In this document: in pieces, positions 9,252 to 16,875 of the stretch
Layout: every line of letters begins with the position of its first letter
How positions within the stretch are numbered: the stretch's first letter is position 1
DNA from: HGM04593 sp045613945
Lineage (GTDB): Bacteria > Bacteroidota > Bacteroidia > Bacteroidales > Bacteroidaceae
Reading direction: 5' to 3'
NCBI GenBank assembly: GCA_045613945.1
Contig: JAZLBZ010000002.1
Location: forward strand, 30,019-94,018
Length of the DNA stretch: 64,000 bases
Position numbers and translations under genes: made by a program
Notes under the pieces: model-generated
What the model saw: the letters and a program-made list of their open reading frames with translations, nothing else
Databases searched by the model: none
Told to the model about the DNA's origin: nothing

Positions 9252-9279
9252 AAAGAGCTCTAAAAAGGGCTCTTTTTTT
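9252..9279 (+). terminator. Rho-independent terminator after tRNA-Cys
   Basis: Stem AAAGAGC (9252-9258) / GCTCTTT (9269-9275), 10-nt loop, followed by a T run to 9279. It separates the tRNA from the nitroreductase gene starting at 9301. Confidence 0.8.
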
Positions 9280-9300
9280 ATTGTAATTACTTCCCGGATT

Positions 9301-9933
9301 ATGGCCGACAACTATCTCGAAAAGCGAATGGAGCAGTATCGCGCTCGCTATTCATCTTCTTCTACTAAAAAGGAAGGACTTGTATCCCTTCTTGTAAAGA
9401 ACCGCAGCACAAGGGGGTACGATGCGTCGTACATAGTGCGTGCCGACCAGCTTCGCCGTATTGTGGCGGTGAATTGCAAGGTGGCATCTGCACGCAACCG
9501 TCAGCCGTTGCGTTTCAGGCTGGTGGCAGCCGATGAGGCTTCAAGAGTGCTGCCTTTCATTAGAATGGGTGCGGGCTTGAAGGAGTTGCAACTGCCTCTT
9601 GAGGGAACAGCCCCCAATGCCTTTATTGTGGTTTGTTCAACCATTGAACCACGCAATAGCACATATGTTGATTTAGGAATCTCGGCGCAGAGTATGCTGC
9701 TGCAGGCTGTTGAGATGGGATTGAATGGCCTTTGTATAATGGATTTTGACAGTGCCGGGCTTGTGGATGCGCTGCAGCTGCCATATAAGCCTCTGCTTGT
9801 GATTGCTGTTGGAAAGAGTGCCGAGAGAATAAAATTGGTGGATATAAAGGAGGGTGATGACCGCTCATACTACCGTGAAAACGGTGTTCACTATGTTCCA
9901 AAGGTTGTTGTTGAGGATTTGATAATAGAATGA
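9301..9933 (+). CDS. Nitroreductase-family protein
   Basis: I start it at ATG 9301 (MADNYLEKRMEQYRARYS). The frame is open further upstream, but that part runs through the tRNA-Cys gene. The 210 residues show the FMN-dependent nitroreductase layout: an early arginine-rich RSTRGYD segment for FMN phosphate, ARNRQPLRFRLV, DLGISAQSMLLQAVEMGLNGL (helices lining the flavin) and a late LLVIAVGKSAE strand. Members reduce nitro or quinone compounds with NAD(P)H, and the natural substrate is not predictable. The stop overlaps the next start by 4 bp, so the two genes are translationally coupled. Confidence 0.85.
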   Translation: MADNYLEKRMEQYRARYSSSSTKKEGLVSLLVKNRSTRGYDASYIVRADQLRRIVAVNCKVASARNRQPLRFRLVAADEASRVLPFIRMGAGLKELQLPLEGTAPNAFIVVCSTIEPRNSTYVDLGISAQSMLLQAVEMGLNGLCIMDFDSAGLVDALQLPYKPLLVIAVGKSAERIKLVDIKEGDDRSYYRENGVHYVPKVVVEDLIIE

Positions 9934-11045
9934 ATATTATGAAAAAGAAGAACGGACGTCTGCTTTCACTCGACGTGTTGCGTGGATTTGATATGTCATT
10001 TATCATGGGTGGCGAAGTTGTGCTCATTTGCCTTGCATCGCTTTTCCCGGGTCTGAAATTCCTTGGTGAGCAGATGGGGCACTCACAGTGGGATGGTTTC
10101 ACGTTCTATGACCTGATATTCCCTCTGTTCCTGTTCCTTGCTGGTATATCTTTCCCTTTCTCAATGGCAAAACAACTGTCGCTTGGGAAGTCCCGAGGGA
10201 GTATCTCGCTTAAGGTTGTTAAGCGCGGCATGATACTTGTACTGTTGGGTGTCGTGTACAACGGCTTGCTGCAGTTTGATTTTGAGACGCTGCGTTATGC
10301 GAGTGTGCTCGGGCGCATCGGATTGGCATGGATGTTTGCCTCATTGCTCTATATATGGCTCAAACGCAAATGGCTGCTGGCGCTGCTCTCGGCTGTGATT
10401 CTGCTTGGATATTGGGCGTTGCTTGCGCTTGTAGTGGCACCCGATGCTCCTGATGGTGCATCATCATTCTCAATGGAGGGTAGTATTGTCGGTTATGTTG
10501 ACCGTTACTTCTTGCCCGGCGCATTGCACAATGAAATACATGATCCCGAAGGCCTGCTCTCAACCTTGCCGGCAATCGTGACTGCCATGTTGGGTATCTT
10601 TACCGGTGAATTCGTGCGCTCAAAGAGTTTTGCAAACGAATACAAGAAGGTGTTGGTGATGTTTGGTGCGGCAGTGGCGTTACTTGCAGTGGGTTATCTG
10701 TGGGATATTGTATTCCCTATTAACAAGAACCTTTGGAGCAGTTCGTTCGTGTGTTGTGCCGGTGGCTGGTCGCTGCTGTTGTTTGCGCTTTTCTATCTTG
10801 TTGTGGATGTCGTGGGGTGGAGTAAGTGGGCGTTCCCTTTAAGTGTGATAGGAATGAACTCAATAACAATATACCTTGCACAGCAGTTCCTTGATTTCGG
10901 GAAACCTGTCAATACATTGTTTGGCGGTGTGCTTAAATTATTGCCCGAGGATTATTATGCACTCGGCTGGTGGTGCTCTTATATGCTTGCCAGTTGGGGA
11001 TTGCTTTATTTCCTCTACAGAAAGAATTTGTTTTTGAAAGTATGA
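9930..11045 (+). CDS. NagX/DUF5009-type membrane acyltransferase homologue
   Basis: 371 residues with about ten hydrophobic segments. The start RLLSLDVLRGFDMSFIMGGE and the segments FTFYDLIFPLFLFLAGISF and DPEGLLSTLPAIVTAMLGI are typical of the family related to heparan-alpha-glucosaminide N-acetyltransferase (NagX, YeiB-like). In Bacteroidetes these are often tied to amino-sugar use, where they are thought to acetylate or transport glucosamine-type sugars across the inner membrane. A function in this genome is an inference. The ATG overlaps the nitroreductase stop. The C terminus FLYRKNLFLKV is full length. Confidence 0.85.
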   Translation: MNIMKKKNGRLLSLDVLRGFDMSFIMGGEVVLICLASLFPGLKFLGEQMGHSQWDGFTFYDLIFPLFLFLAGISFPFSMAKQLSLGKSRGSISLKVVKRGMILVLLGVVYNGLLQFDFETLRYASVLGRIGLAWMFASLLYIWLKRKWLLALLSAVILLGYWALLALVVAPDAPDGASSFSMEGSIVGYVDRYFLPGALHNEIHDPEGLLSTLPAIVTAMLGIFTGEFVRSKSFANEYKKVLVMFGAAVALLAVGYLWDIVFPINKNLWSSSFVCCAGGWSLLLFALFYLVVDVVGWSKWAFPLSVIGMNSITIYLAQQFLDFGKPVNTLFGGVLKLLPEDYYALGWWCSYMLASWGLLYFLYRKNLFLKV

Positions 11046-11540
11046 TTTCGGGTCACTTGCAAAATTGGGGGGTGTTTAGGAATCACTCGCAACCGCTTGC
11101 CGTTATGTTTTACAGCAGTCCTCAACCTTAATCGATCACTTGTATTTTCTTCATGTCTTTCTATACGTTCTTTTCATAACTGAAAAGAACCAAAAGGTTC
11201 CGTCACCGGCAAAATCAGTCATAACAGCCTTTTGCTCACGAGTCGCAAGCGACATCCCTCGGTTGGCTGTTGTTTGCCAACAAATCCTTTCATTCTGTTT
11301 TTTGGTGGTGCGGAACTCCTTCAGTTAGCCACTCGCCAAAGCGAGCATCTAACTAGCAGTCAAACAGTCCTGGCCACTTTGTCCAAAAACAGAATGGGAT
11401 TTGTCTGTGATTTTGATGGTGCCGGATTTTCTTTGAAATTACCAAAGTACGCGCTAAAGTTCGTGAAACATATCATAGCAAAGGTTCCCCCAAACTTTGC
11501 AGGTGAGCCCTTTTTTAGTGTACAAGTGTATAAAACAAAA
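11046..11540. other. Non-coding stretch with a large imperfect palindrome
   Basis: About 495 bp between the NagX-like gene and the gyrB terminator. Short open frames exist (11140-11328, 11232-11657) but lack family resemblance, and the second runs through the gyrB terminator and gyrB end, so I do not call genes. An outer inverted repeat pairs 11280-11304 with 11383-11404 (ACAAATCC..CATTCTGTTTTTGG, with a 3-nt and a 1-nt insertion in the left arm). Inside it a second hairpin pairs GTTAG/CTAAC and CTCGC/GCGAG (11324-11353). It could be a dispersed repeat or a structured RNA. Confidence 0.5.
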
Positions 11541-11562
11541 AAACGAGCCGATTGGCTCGTTT
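11541..11562. terminator. Bidirectional terminator at the gyrB end
   Basis: Stem AAACGAGCC (11541-11549) / GGCTCGTTT (11554-11562), loop GATT, with A runs on the left and T runs on the right. Read on the minus strand, it ends gyrB 15 bp after the stop. Confidence 0.85.
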
Positions 11563-11576
11563 TTTTGTTTGTACTG

Positions 11577-13538
11577 TTATGCATCGATGTTTGCGTATGT
11601 CGCGTTTCTCTCGATAAATTCGCGGCGTGGGCCTACATCGTCGCCCATAAGCATTGAGAAGATGTAGTCGGCCTCCTGTGCATCGCGGATGGTAACCTGC
11701 TTCAGTGTACGTGTCTCGGGGTTCATTGTTGTGTCCCACAACTGTTCGGGGTTCATCTCACCAAGACCCTTATAGCGCTGGATGTTAATCTCCTTTTCGT
11801 TGCCGCCACCAAACTCCTGGATGAAAGCCTCTTTCTCCCTGTCATCGTAGCAGTATTTCTTTACCTTGCCCTTTGAGCAGAGGTAGAGCGGGGGCATTGC
11901 CTTGTAAAGGTGACCGGCCTCAATAACCTCGGGCATGTAACGGTAGAAGAGTGTCATGATAAGTGTTCCAATGTGCGCACCATCGACGTCGGCATCGGCC
12001 ATCATGATGATCTTGTGATAACGCAGTTTCTCGATATTCGCCTTCTTGCTGTCCTCGGGGTCAAGTCCAAAGCGCACGCCAATAGCCTGAATAATGTTGT
12101 TTACCTCATCGCTCTCAAAGGCCTTGTGCCACATTACCTTCTCTACGTTCAGAATCTTACCGCGCAAAGGAAGGATTGCCTGGAACTTGTTCTTGCGTCC
12201 CTGCTTTGCCGAACCGCCCGCAGAGTCACCCTCCACAAGGAATAACTCGCAGTTTGCTGGGTCCTTGTCGGAGCAGTCGGCAAGTTTACCGGGCATGCCG
12301 CAACCGCCCATAGGGCTCTTGCGCTGTACGCTCTCGCGTGCCTTGCGCGCCGCGATGCGTGCTGTTGCTGCAAGGATTACCTTGTCAACGACCATCTTTG
12401 CCTCTTTGGGGTGCTCCTCGAGGTAGTATGCGAGCGCCTCGCCCACTGCCTGGTCAACAGCACCAGTTACCTCGCTGTTTCCAAGTTTTGTCTTTGTCTG
12501 TCCCTCGAACTGTGGCTCGGCAACTTTTACCGATACAATCGCAGTCAGACCTTCGCGGAAGTCCTCGCCATTGATTTCTACCTTTGCTTTCTCAAGTGCC
12601 TTAGTGTCATCGGCGTACTTCTTGAGTGTGCGTGTGAGCGCCCTGCGGAATCCCGCCAAGTGTGTACCGCCCTCGTATGTGTTGATGTTGTTTACGTATG
12701 TGTGTACATTCTCGCTGTAGCCTGTATTGTAGAGGATTGCTACCTCAATGGGGATGTTGTTCTTCTCTGTGTTGAGATATATTACATCTCCAATAAGCGG
12801 TGTGCGCGATGCGTCAATGTGACGTACAAACTCTCTCAAGCCTTCGGTCGAGTGGAATGTCTCGCTCATGTAGTTGCCGTTCTCGTCGGCCTCACGCATA
12901 TCTGTCAATGTGATGGTGATGCCGGCGTTGAGGTATGCAAGTTCGCGAAGACGTGTTGCCAGTATCTGGTACTTGTACTCCGATACGGTAAATATTGAGT
13001 CGTCGGGCTGGAATGTCTGCTTTGTGCCTCTGATATCTGTCTCGCCCACACAGCGCACTGCGTCAAGCGGCTTGCCGCATGAGTAGTTCTGCTCGTAGTG
13101 CTTACCGTCGCGGAAGACCTCGGTCTTCATATGGGTTGACAAGGCGTTTACGCACGATACACCTACACCGTGAAGACCGCCTGATACCTTGTATGAGTCC
13201 TTGTTGAACTTACCGCCGGCGTGCAGCACTGTCATTACTACCTCAAGGGCAGAACGGTTTTCCTTCTCGTGCCAGTCGACAGGGATACCACGACCGTTGT
13301 CCTGTACTGTAATTGAGTTGCCGGGGTTGATTGTTACGTTTATGTGGGTACAGAAGCCTGCCATTGCCTCGTCAATAGAGTTGTCGACCACCTCGTATAC
13401 CAAGTGGTGGAGTCCCTTCTCGCTAATGTCTCCAATGTACATGGCGGGACGTTTGCGGACTGCCTCAAGACCTTCGAGTACCTGGATACTGTCGGCCGAA
13501 TAGTTGGCTGCTGCGTTTTTGTTGATTTCTTCGCTCAT
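11577..13538 (-). CDS. gyrB: DNA gyrase subunit B
   Basis: ATPase subunit of DNA gyrase, which introduces negative supercoils with GyrA. 653 residues, the usual Bacteroidetes length, without the long insertion of proteobacterial GyrB. The GHKL ATPase shows VYEVVDNSIDEAMAG (with the catalytic Glu), VQDNGRGIPVDWH and GLHGVGVSCVNALS. The TOPRIM region shows LVEGDSAGGSA, ILPLRGKILNVEK and MMADADVDGAHI, and the tail has QRYKGLGEMNPEQLW. A minus-strand promoter (13565-13595) lies just upstream, giving a roughly 20-nt leader. Confidence 0.98.
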   Translation of the reverse strand: MSEEINKNAAANYSADSIQVLEGLEAVRKRPAMYIGDISEKGLHHLVYEVVDNSIDEAMAGFCTHINVTINPGNSITVQDNGRGIPVDWHEKENRSALEVVMTVLHAGGKFNKDSYKVSGGLHGVGVSCVNALSTHMKTEVFRDGKHYEQNYSCGKPLDAVRCVGETDIRGTKQTFQPDDSIFTVSEYKYQILATRLRELAYLNAGITITLTDMREADENGNYMSETFHSTEGLREFVRHIDASRTPLIGDVIYLNTEKNNIPIEVAILYNTGYSENVHTYVNNINTYEGGTHLAGFRRALTRTLKKYADDTKALEKAKVEINGEDFREGLTAIVSVKVAEPQFEGQTKTKLGNSEVTGAVDQAVGEALAYYLEEHPKEAKMVVDKVILAATARIAARKARESVQRKSPMGGCGMPGKLADCSDKDPANCELFLVEGDSAGGSAKQGRKNKFQAILPLRGKILNVEKVMWHKAFESDEVNNIIQAIGVRFGLDPEDSKKANIEKLRYHKIIMMADADVDGAHIGTLIMTLFYRYMPEVIEAGHLYKAMPPLYLCSKGKVKKYCYDDREKEAFIQEFGGGNEKEINIQRYKGLGEMNPEQLWDTTMNPETRTLKQVTIRDAQEADYIFSMLMGDDVGPRREFIERNATYANIDA

Positions 13539-13564
13539 AATGTTTTATTACCAATATAACTGAA

Positions 13565-13595
13565 CAAAGTTAACAAAAAAAGCGCTATTTGGCAA
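13565..13595 (-). promoter_or_regulatory. sigma-ABfr-type promoter for gyrB
   Basis: On the minus strand: TTG (13593-13595), 20-nt spacer, TAACTTTG (13565-13572), a full match to the -7 consensus. The spacer and -33 element lie inside the hairpin at 13575-13602, so transcription arriving from rpsT would terminate on top of this promoter. Confidence 0.6.
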
Positions 13596-13602
13596 GCGCT
13601 TT
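13575..13602 (-). terminator. Hairpin with T run between rpsT and gyrB
   Basis: Stem AAAGCGC (13579-13585) / GCGCTTT (13596-13602). On the minus strand it is followed by seven T. It is a second stop signal behind the one at 13711-13736. Confidence 0.6.
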
Positions 13603-13710
13603 ATGGTAAATATTTCACTGTTTTTGTGGCTGTTGCACAATGTCTGGGTGTTGTGTCTGAGGCCTGCTCTTTTTGCGTCGGGAACACTGTTGAAATAGGC
13701 GCAAAGACGA

Positions 13711-13736
13711 AAAGGCTGGATGTTCTCCAGCCCTTT
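13711..13736 (-). terminator. Terminator of rpsT
   Basis: Stem GGCTGGA (13714-13720) / TCCAGCC (13726-13732), 5-nt loop. Read on the minus strand the stem is followed by TTTT. It lies about 27 bp beyond the rpsT stop. Confidence 0.7.
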
Positions 13737-13762
13737 CTCAGGTAAATATATTTGTTAAAAAA

Positions 13763-14017
13763 TTAGGCTAATTTTGCAATTTTAGCGCAAAGACCTGACT
13801 TGAGGTTTGCAGCCTTGTTCTTGTGGATGAGACCACGCTTAGCCATTCTGTCAAGCATCTTCTGTACCTCGGGATACTTGGCCAAAGCCTCGTTCTTGTC
13901 GTTGATAGCGCGCAAGCCACGAACTGCTGAACGCATATTCTTACCCAAATAACGGTTCAAAAGATTTCTCTTCTCTGTCTGTCTGATTCTCTTAAGTGAT
14001 GATTTGTGATTTGCCAT
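13763..14017 (-). CDS. rpsT: 30S ribosomal protein S20
   Basis: 84 residues, MANHKSSLKRIRQTEKRN... ending KSGLCAKIAKLA, a basic helical protein that binds 16S rRNA near its 5' domain. I use the ATG at 14017. The frame stays open upstream, but that extension would run antisense-free through tRNA-Glu and is not protein-like. It is probably co-transcribed with tRNA-Glu, 30 bp upstream, from the promoter at 14180-14210. Confidence 0.97.
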   Translation of the reverse strand: MANHKSSLKRIRQTEKRNLLNRYLGKNMRSAVRGLRAINDKNEALAKYPEVQKMLDRMAKRGLIHKNKAANLKSGLCAKIAKLA

Positions 14018-14047
14018 CTCTTCAATAATGTTTTTTAGTTTTAATTG

Positions 14048-14119
14048 TAGCCCATAGGGGAATCGAACCCCTCTTTCAAGAATGAAAATCTTGCGTCCTA
14101 GCCGATAGACGAATGGGCC
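14048..14119 (-). tRNA. tRNA-Glu (anticodon TTC)
   Basis: Reverse-complement cloverleaf: acceptor GGCCCAT with ATGGGCT (a G-U first pair), D arm with TCGTCTATCGGCTAGGAC, anticodon arm GCAAGA-TTTTCAT-TCTTG carrying TTC, T arm GGGG-TTCGATT-CCCC, discriminator A at 14048. CCA is not encoded. Confidence 0.95.
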
Positions 14120-14179
14120 ATCCTTTGTTGAAATCCCTTTTGAGGATGGTTTTGACTCTTTAGTAGCCAAAAGCGAGTG

Positions 14180-14210
14180 CAAAGGTAAAACCTTTTTTTG
14201 AATTGGCAAA
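14180..14210 (-). promoter_or_regulatory. sigma-ABfr-type promoter for tRNA-Glu and rpsT
   Basis: Minus strand TTTG (14207-14210), 19-nt spacer, TACCTTTG (14180-14187). It has the same -7 octamer and spacer as the tRNA-Cys promoter. The predicted start is about 50 nt before the tRNA. Confidence 0.75.
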
Positions 14211-14262
14211 CAATTTGAGGAATTTTTTATAGTTTTGCCGTATAAATTATAGTTCAGCCGCC

Positions 14263-14988
14263 ATGATTGAGAATTTTGAAGGTGTTGTTTTGCGCACACT
14301 TAAGTATAACGATGGGCTTATGATTGCCGATTTGTACACGGCGCAGCGTGGCAGGATGTCGTTCCTTGTGCCGGTGTCGCACAGCAAACGCAGCAAGGTA
14401 CGCAGCGTGCTGTTCCAACCATTGTCTATGCTCTCCTTTACTGCAACGGTTAAGGCCGCCCGTTCCTTGCCCCGTATATCAGAGGCTCGTCCTTTTGCAT
14501 TGTACTCCTCAATTCCCAATGACGTGGTGAAGACATCAATAGCGCTCTTCATAGCGGAGTTGCTGACGTTTGCGCTGCGCGAGGATGGCAAGGATGAACC
14601 CCTGTTTACATTCCTTGACCGCTCGTTAATGCTGTTTGACAATCTTGAGTGCGGATATGCCGATTTCCACCTTGTCTTTATGGTGCAGTTGCTGCATTTC
14701 CTGGGTATATATCCAAATATTCAAGATTATGCCCCGGGGCGATATTTCGATTTGGCTCAGGGGTGTGTGGTGCGCGAGCATCCGTTGCATCCGGATTTCC
14801 TGTCGCACGAAGATGCATCATCCTTTATGGCCCTGCTGCGCACCGACTATGACTCCATGCACCTTCTCTCATTAAACAGAGGGTTGCGAAGTGAATACCT
14901 CGCAACCCTGTCCCGTTATTACCAATTGCATGTACCGGAGTTTCCGGAACTGAAATCGGCCGCTGTCCTGCGTGAACTGTTTGATTAA
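14263..14988 (+). CDS. recO: DNA repair protein RecO
   Basis: 241 residues. The N-terminal OB fold begins MIENFEGVVLRTLKYNDG and binds single-stranded DNA and SSB. The C-terminal helical domain (about 80-241) is of the Bacteroidetes type. RecO with RecR loads RecA on SSB-coated gaps. I see no zinc-finger cysteines in the C-terminal part, as in many RecO proteins of this phylum. Its stop overlaps the stop of the convergent yqeY gene, with no terminator between them. Confidence 0.9.
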   Translation: MIENFEGVVLRTLKYNDGLMIADLYTAQRGRMSFLVPVSHSKRSKVRSVLFQPLSMLSFTATVKAARSLPRISEARPFALYSSIPNDVVKTSIALFIAELLTFALREDGKDEPLFTFLDRSLMLFDNLECGYADFHLVFMVQLLHFLGIYPNIQDYAPGRYFDLAQGCVVREHPLHPDFLSHEDASSFMALLRTDYDSMHLLSLNRGLRSEYLATLSRYYQLHVPEFPELKSAAVLRELFD

Positions 14989-15437
14989 TTTGCAAGCAAC
15001 TGCTTTACAATTGTTGAGATTGTTCTGCCCTCGGCCTTGCCTGCAAGTTGCTTGGTGGCAACGCCCATGACCTTGCCCATGTCTTGTGGGCCGGCAGCAC
15101 CAACCTGTGCAATAATCTCCTTGATGACAGCAGTTACCTCCTCCTCGCTCATCTGCTTTGGAAGGTATCTTGACATTACCTCAACCTGAGCAAGTTCCTC
15201 TTGTGCAAGTTTGGGGCGGTTCTGGCTCTGATAGAGTTCGGCCGACTCCTTTCCCTGTTTTACCAGTTTCTGGATAATCTTGATTGCTGTCTCGTCGCTT
15301 ACGGTGTCGCCTGCTCCGGGGGCTGTCTTTGCCTCAAGCAGTACCTTTTTTATGTTACGCAGTGTGTCAAGTGCAACCTTATCTTTGGCTTTCATTGCAT
15401 CCTTGATGTCGTTGCTGATGATGTCAAACAAATCCAT
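14985..15437 (-). CDS. yqeY: GatB/YqeY domain protein
   Basis: 150 residues in two helical parts: MDLFDIISNDIKDAMKAKDK..LDTLRNIKKVLLEA and the YqeY tail (VMSRYLPKQMSEEEVTAVI, MGKVMGVATKQLAGKAEGR). The tail resembles the tRNA-binding end of the GatB amidotransferase subunit, and a tRNA-related role is suspected but unproven. It lies 36 bp downstream of ftsZ on the same strand, so it may be the last gene of the division operon. Confidence 0.88.
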   Translation of the reverse strand: MDLFDIISNDIKDAMKAKDKVALDTLRNIKKVLLEAKTAPGAGDTVSDETAIKIIQKLVKQGKESAELYQSQNRPKLAQEELAQVEVMSRYLPKQMSEEEVTAVIKEIIAQVGAAGPQDMGKVMGVATKQLAGKAEGRTISTIVKQLLAN

Positions 15438-15473
15438 ACTGTTACTTATTATATTATTGGGGTTTATACTATT

Positions 15474-16868
15474 TTACTCAAAATCATTGTAGAAAACAGG
15501 GCGGCCTACATTCTCGTCTTCGTCATCCTCTTCTATTGTAATGCCGCTGTCTGGGATGTCGGCGGCACTCTCCTCAACAGCAGGCTCTGCTGCAGGCACC
15601 TCGTTCACGTTGCTGAATATTGAGACCATTCTCTCCAGGTCCTGTGCGGTGCGGCGGTATGTCGGCGAGTTGTCAAGCGCAGCAAGGAACTCCTCGTTGT
15701 ACATCTCGTCACCCTTGAAGATGTACATCTTGTAGTCGGGCTTGTACAGGACGCTTACCATCTGGTTGAGTTTCTCGTTCTCCTTGTCTATCTTTGCCTG
15801 CTCCTGCTGTGTCAGTATCTCCTCTTCACGCTCAATGGCCCTTACCTCGGGTTCCATGTCGGGGATATTTTTCATGCCAAAGCCCGATGCAAGCACAGTT
15901 ACCTTCACCTGTCCGTCCTCAAGGCTGTTGTCCTTGCTGTAGCCCCAGATAACCTCAATGTTCTCATTGGTGAACTGCGACATGAAGGTGTTGACCTCAC
16001 CCATCTCTTCAACAAGTATTGGCGTGTTGGGGTTCTCGTAGATGTTGAAAAGAATCTTCTTTGACTTGTGAATGTCGTTGTTGTTGAGCAGTGGCGAGTG
16101 GAGTGCCTTGTAGAAAGCGCGCTCAACACGCTTCTCTCCGCTCTCAATGCCGTAGCTCATAATGGCTACGCCTCCGTTCTTTAGAATCTTCTTCACATCG
16201 CGGAAGTCGAGGTTGATGTCTCCTCGTGCAGTGATAATCTCTGCGATACTCTTTGTTGCAGTGGTGAGCACCTCATCGACCTTCTTGAATCCCTCGGAAA
16301 CAGAGATCTTTGGGAACATGTCGATGAGTCGCTGGTTGTTGATGACAAGCAGCGCATCCACGTGCTTTGATATCTCAATGACACCGCGCAGCGCCTGCTT
16401 GATTTTTCCGGCCATCTCAAACTTGAAGGGGATAGTCACGATACCCACTGTCAGGATGCCCTTGCTGCGGGCAATCTCTGCAACAACCGGTGCTGCACCT
16501 GTTCCGGTACCGCCACCCATGCCGGCAGTGATGAATGCCATCTTTGTGCCGTCGTCAAAGAGCCTTTCAATCTCGTCGCGGCTCTCCTCGGCTGCCTTGC
16601 GTGCAACAACGGGGTCATTGCCGGCACCAAGTCCTTCTGTTATCTCTATACCTAACTGCACTTTCTTGGGGATAGGTGAGTTCTGCATTGCCTGCAGGTC
16701 GGTATTACATACCGCAAACGATACATTGTGTATTCCCTTGCGGTACATGTTATGTACTGCATTGCTGCCACCGCCGCCAACGCCAATAACCTTTATTATT
16801 CTTGGCGCATCGGTTGGTATTGCAAATGGCAGATTCTGTCTTACTGGTTCCTTAATTTCCATACTCAT
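15474..16868 (-). CDS. ftsZ: Cell division protein FtsZ
   Basis: Tubulin-like GTPase that forms the Z ring at mid-cell. 464 residues. The GTP-binding domain has IKVIGVGGGGSNAVHNM near residue 25 and the tubulin signature GGGTGTG at 118-124. The T7 loop region NLDFRDVKKIL supplies the catalytic acid to the neighbouring subunit. After the core (about 335) a long charged linker (EEEILTQQEQAKIDKENEKLNQ and an acidic stretch) leads to the C terminus GRPVFYNDFE. I do not see the IPxFLR-type peptide of many FtsZ tails, so binding to FtsA probably uses a lineage-specific tail. ftsA ends 7 bp upstream. Confidence 0.97.
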   Translation of the reverse strand: MSMEIKEPVRQNLPFAIPTDAPRIIKVIGVGGGGSNAVHNMYRKGIHNVSFAVCNTDLQAMQNSPIPKKVQLGIEITEGLGAGNDPVVARKAAEESRDEIERLFDDGTKMAFITAGMGGGTGTGAAPVVAEIARSKGILTVGIVTIPFKFEMAGKIKQALRGVIEISKHVDALLVINNQRLIDMFPKISVSEGFKKVDEVLTTATKSIAEIITARGDINLDFRDVKKILKNGGVAIMSYGIESGEKRVERAFYKALHSPLLNNNDIHKSKKILFNIYENPNTPILVEEMGEVNTFMSQFTNENIEVIWGYSKDNSLEDGQVKVTVLASGFGMKNIPDMEPEVRAIEREEEILTQQEQAKIDKENEKLNQMVSVLYKPDYKMYIFKGDEMYNEEFLAALDNSPTYRRTAQDLERMVSIFSNVNEVPAAEPAVEESAADIPDSGITIEEDDEDENVGRPVFYNDFE

Positions 16869-16875
16869 GTATCAT

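Noticed and set aside
9205..9300. Upstream GTG start for the nitroreductase gene
   Set aside because: It would begin inside tRNA-Cys and cross its terminator. ATG 9301 gives a normal protein.
11232..11657. 141-codon open frame in the gap before gyrB
   Set aside because: It runs through the gyrB terminator and into gyrB, and covers a palindromic repeat. Such frames inside repeats are commonly mis-annotated.
13763..14299. Longer version of rpsT starting before tRNA-Glu
   Set aside because: The extra 94 codons read through the tRNA and its promoter. The standard S20 start MANHKSS is present at 14017.
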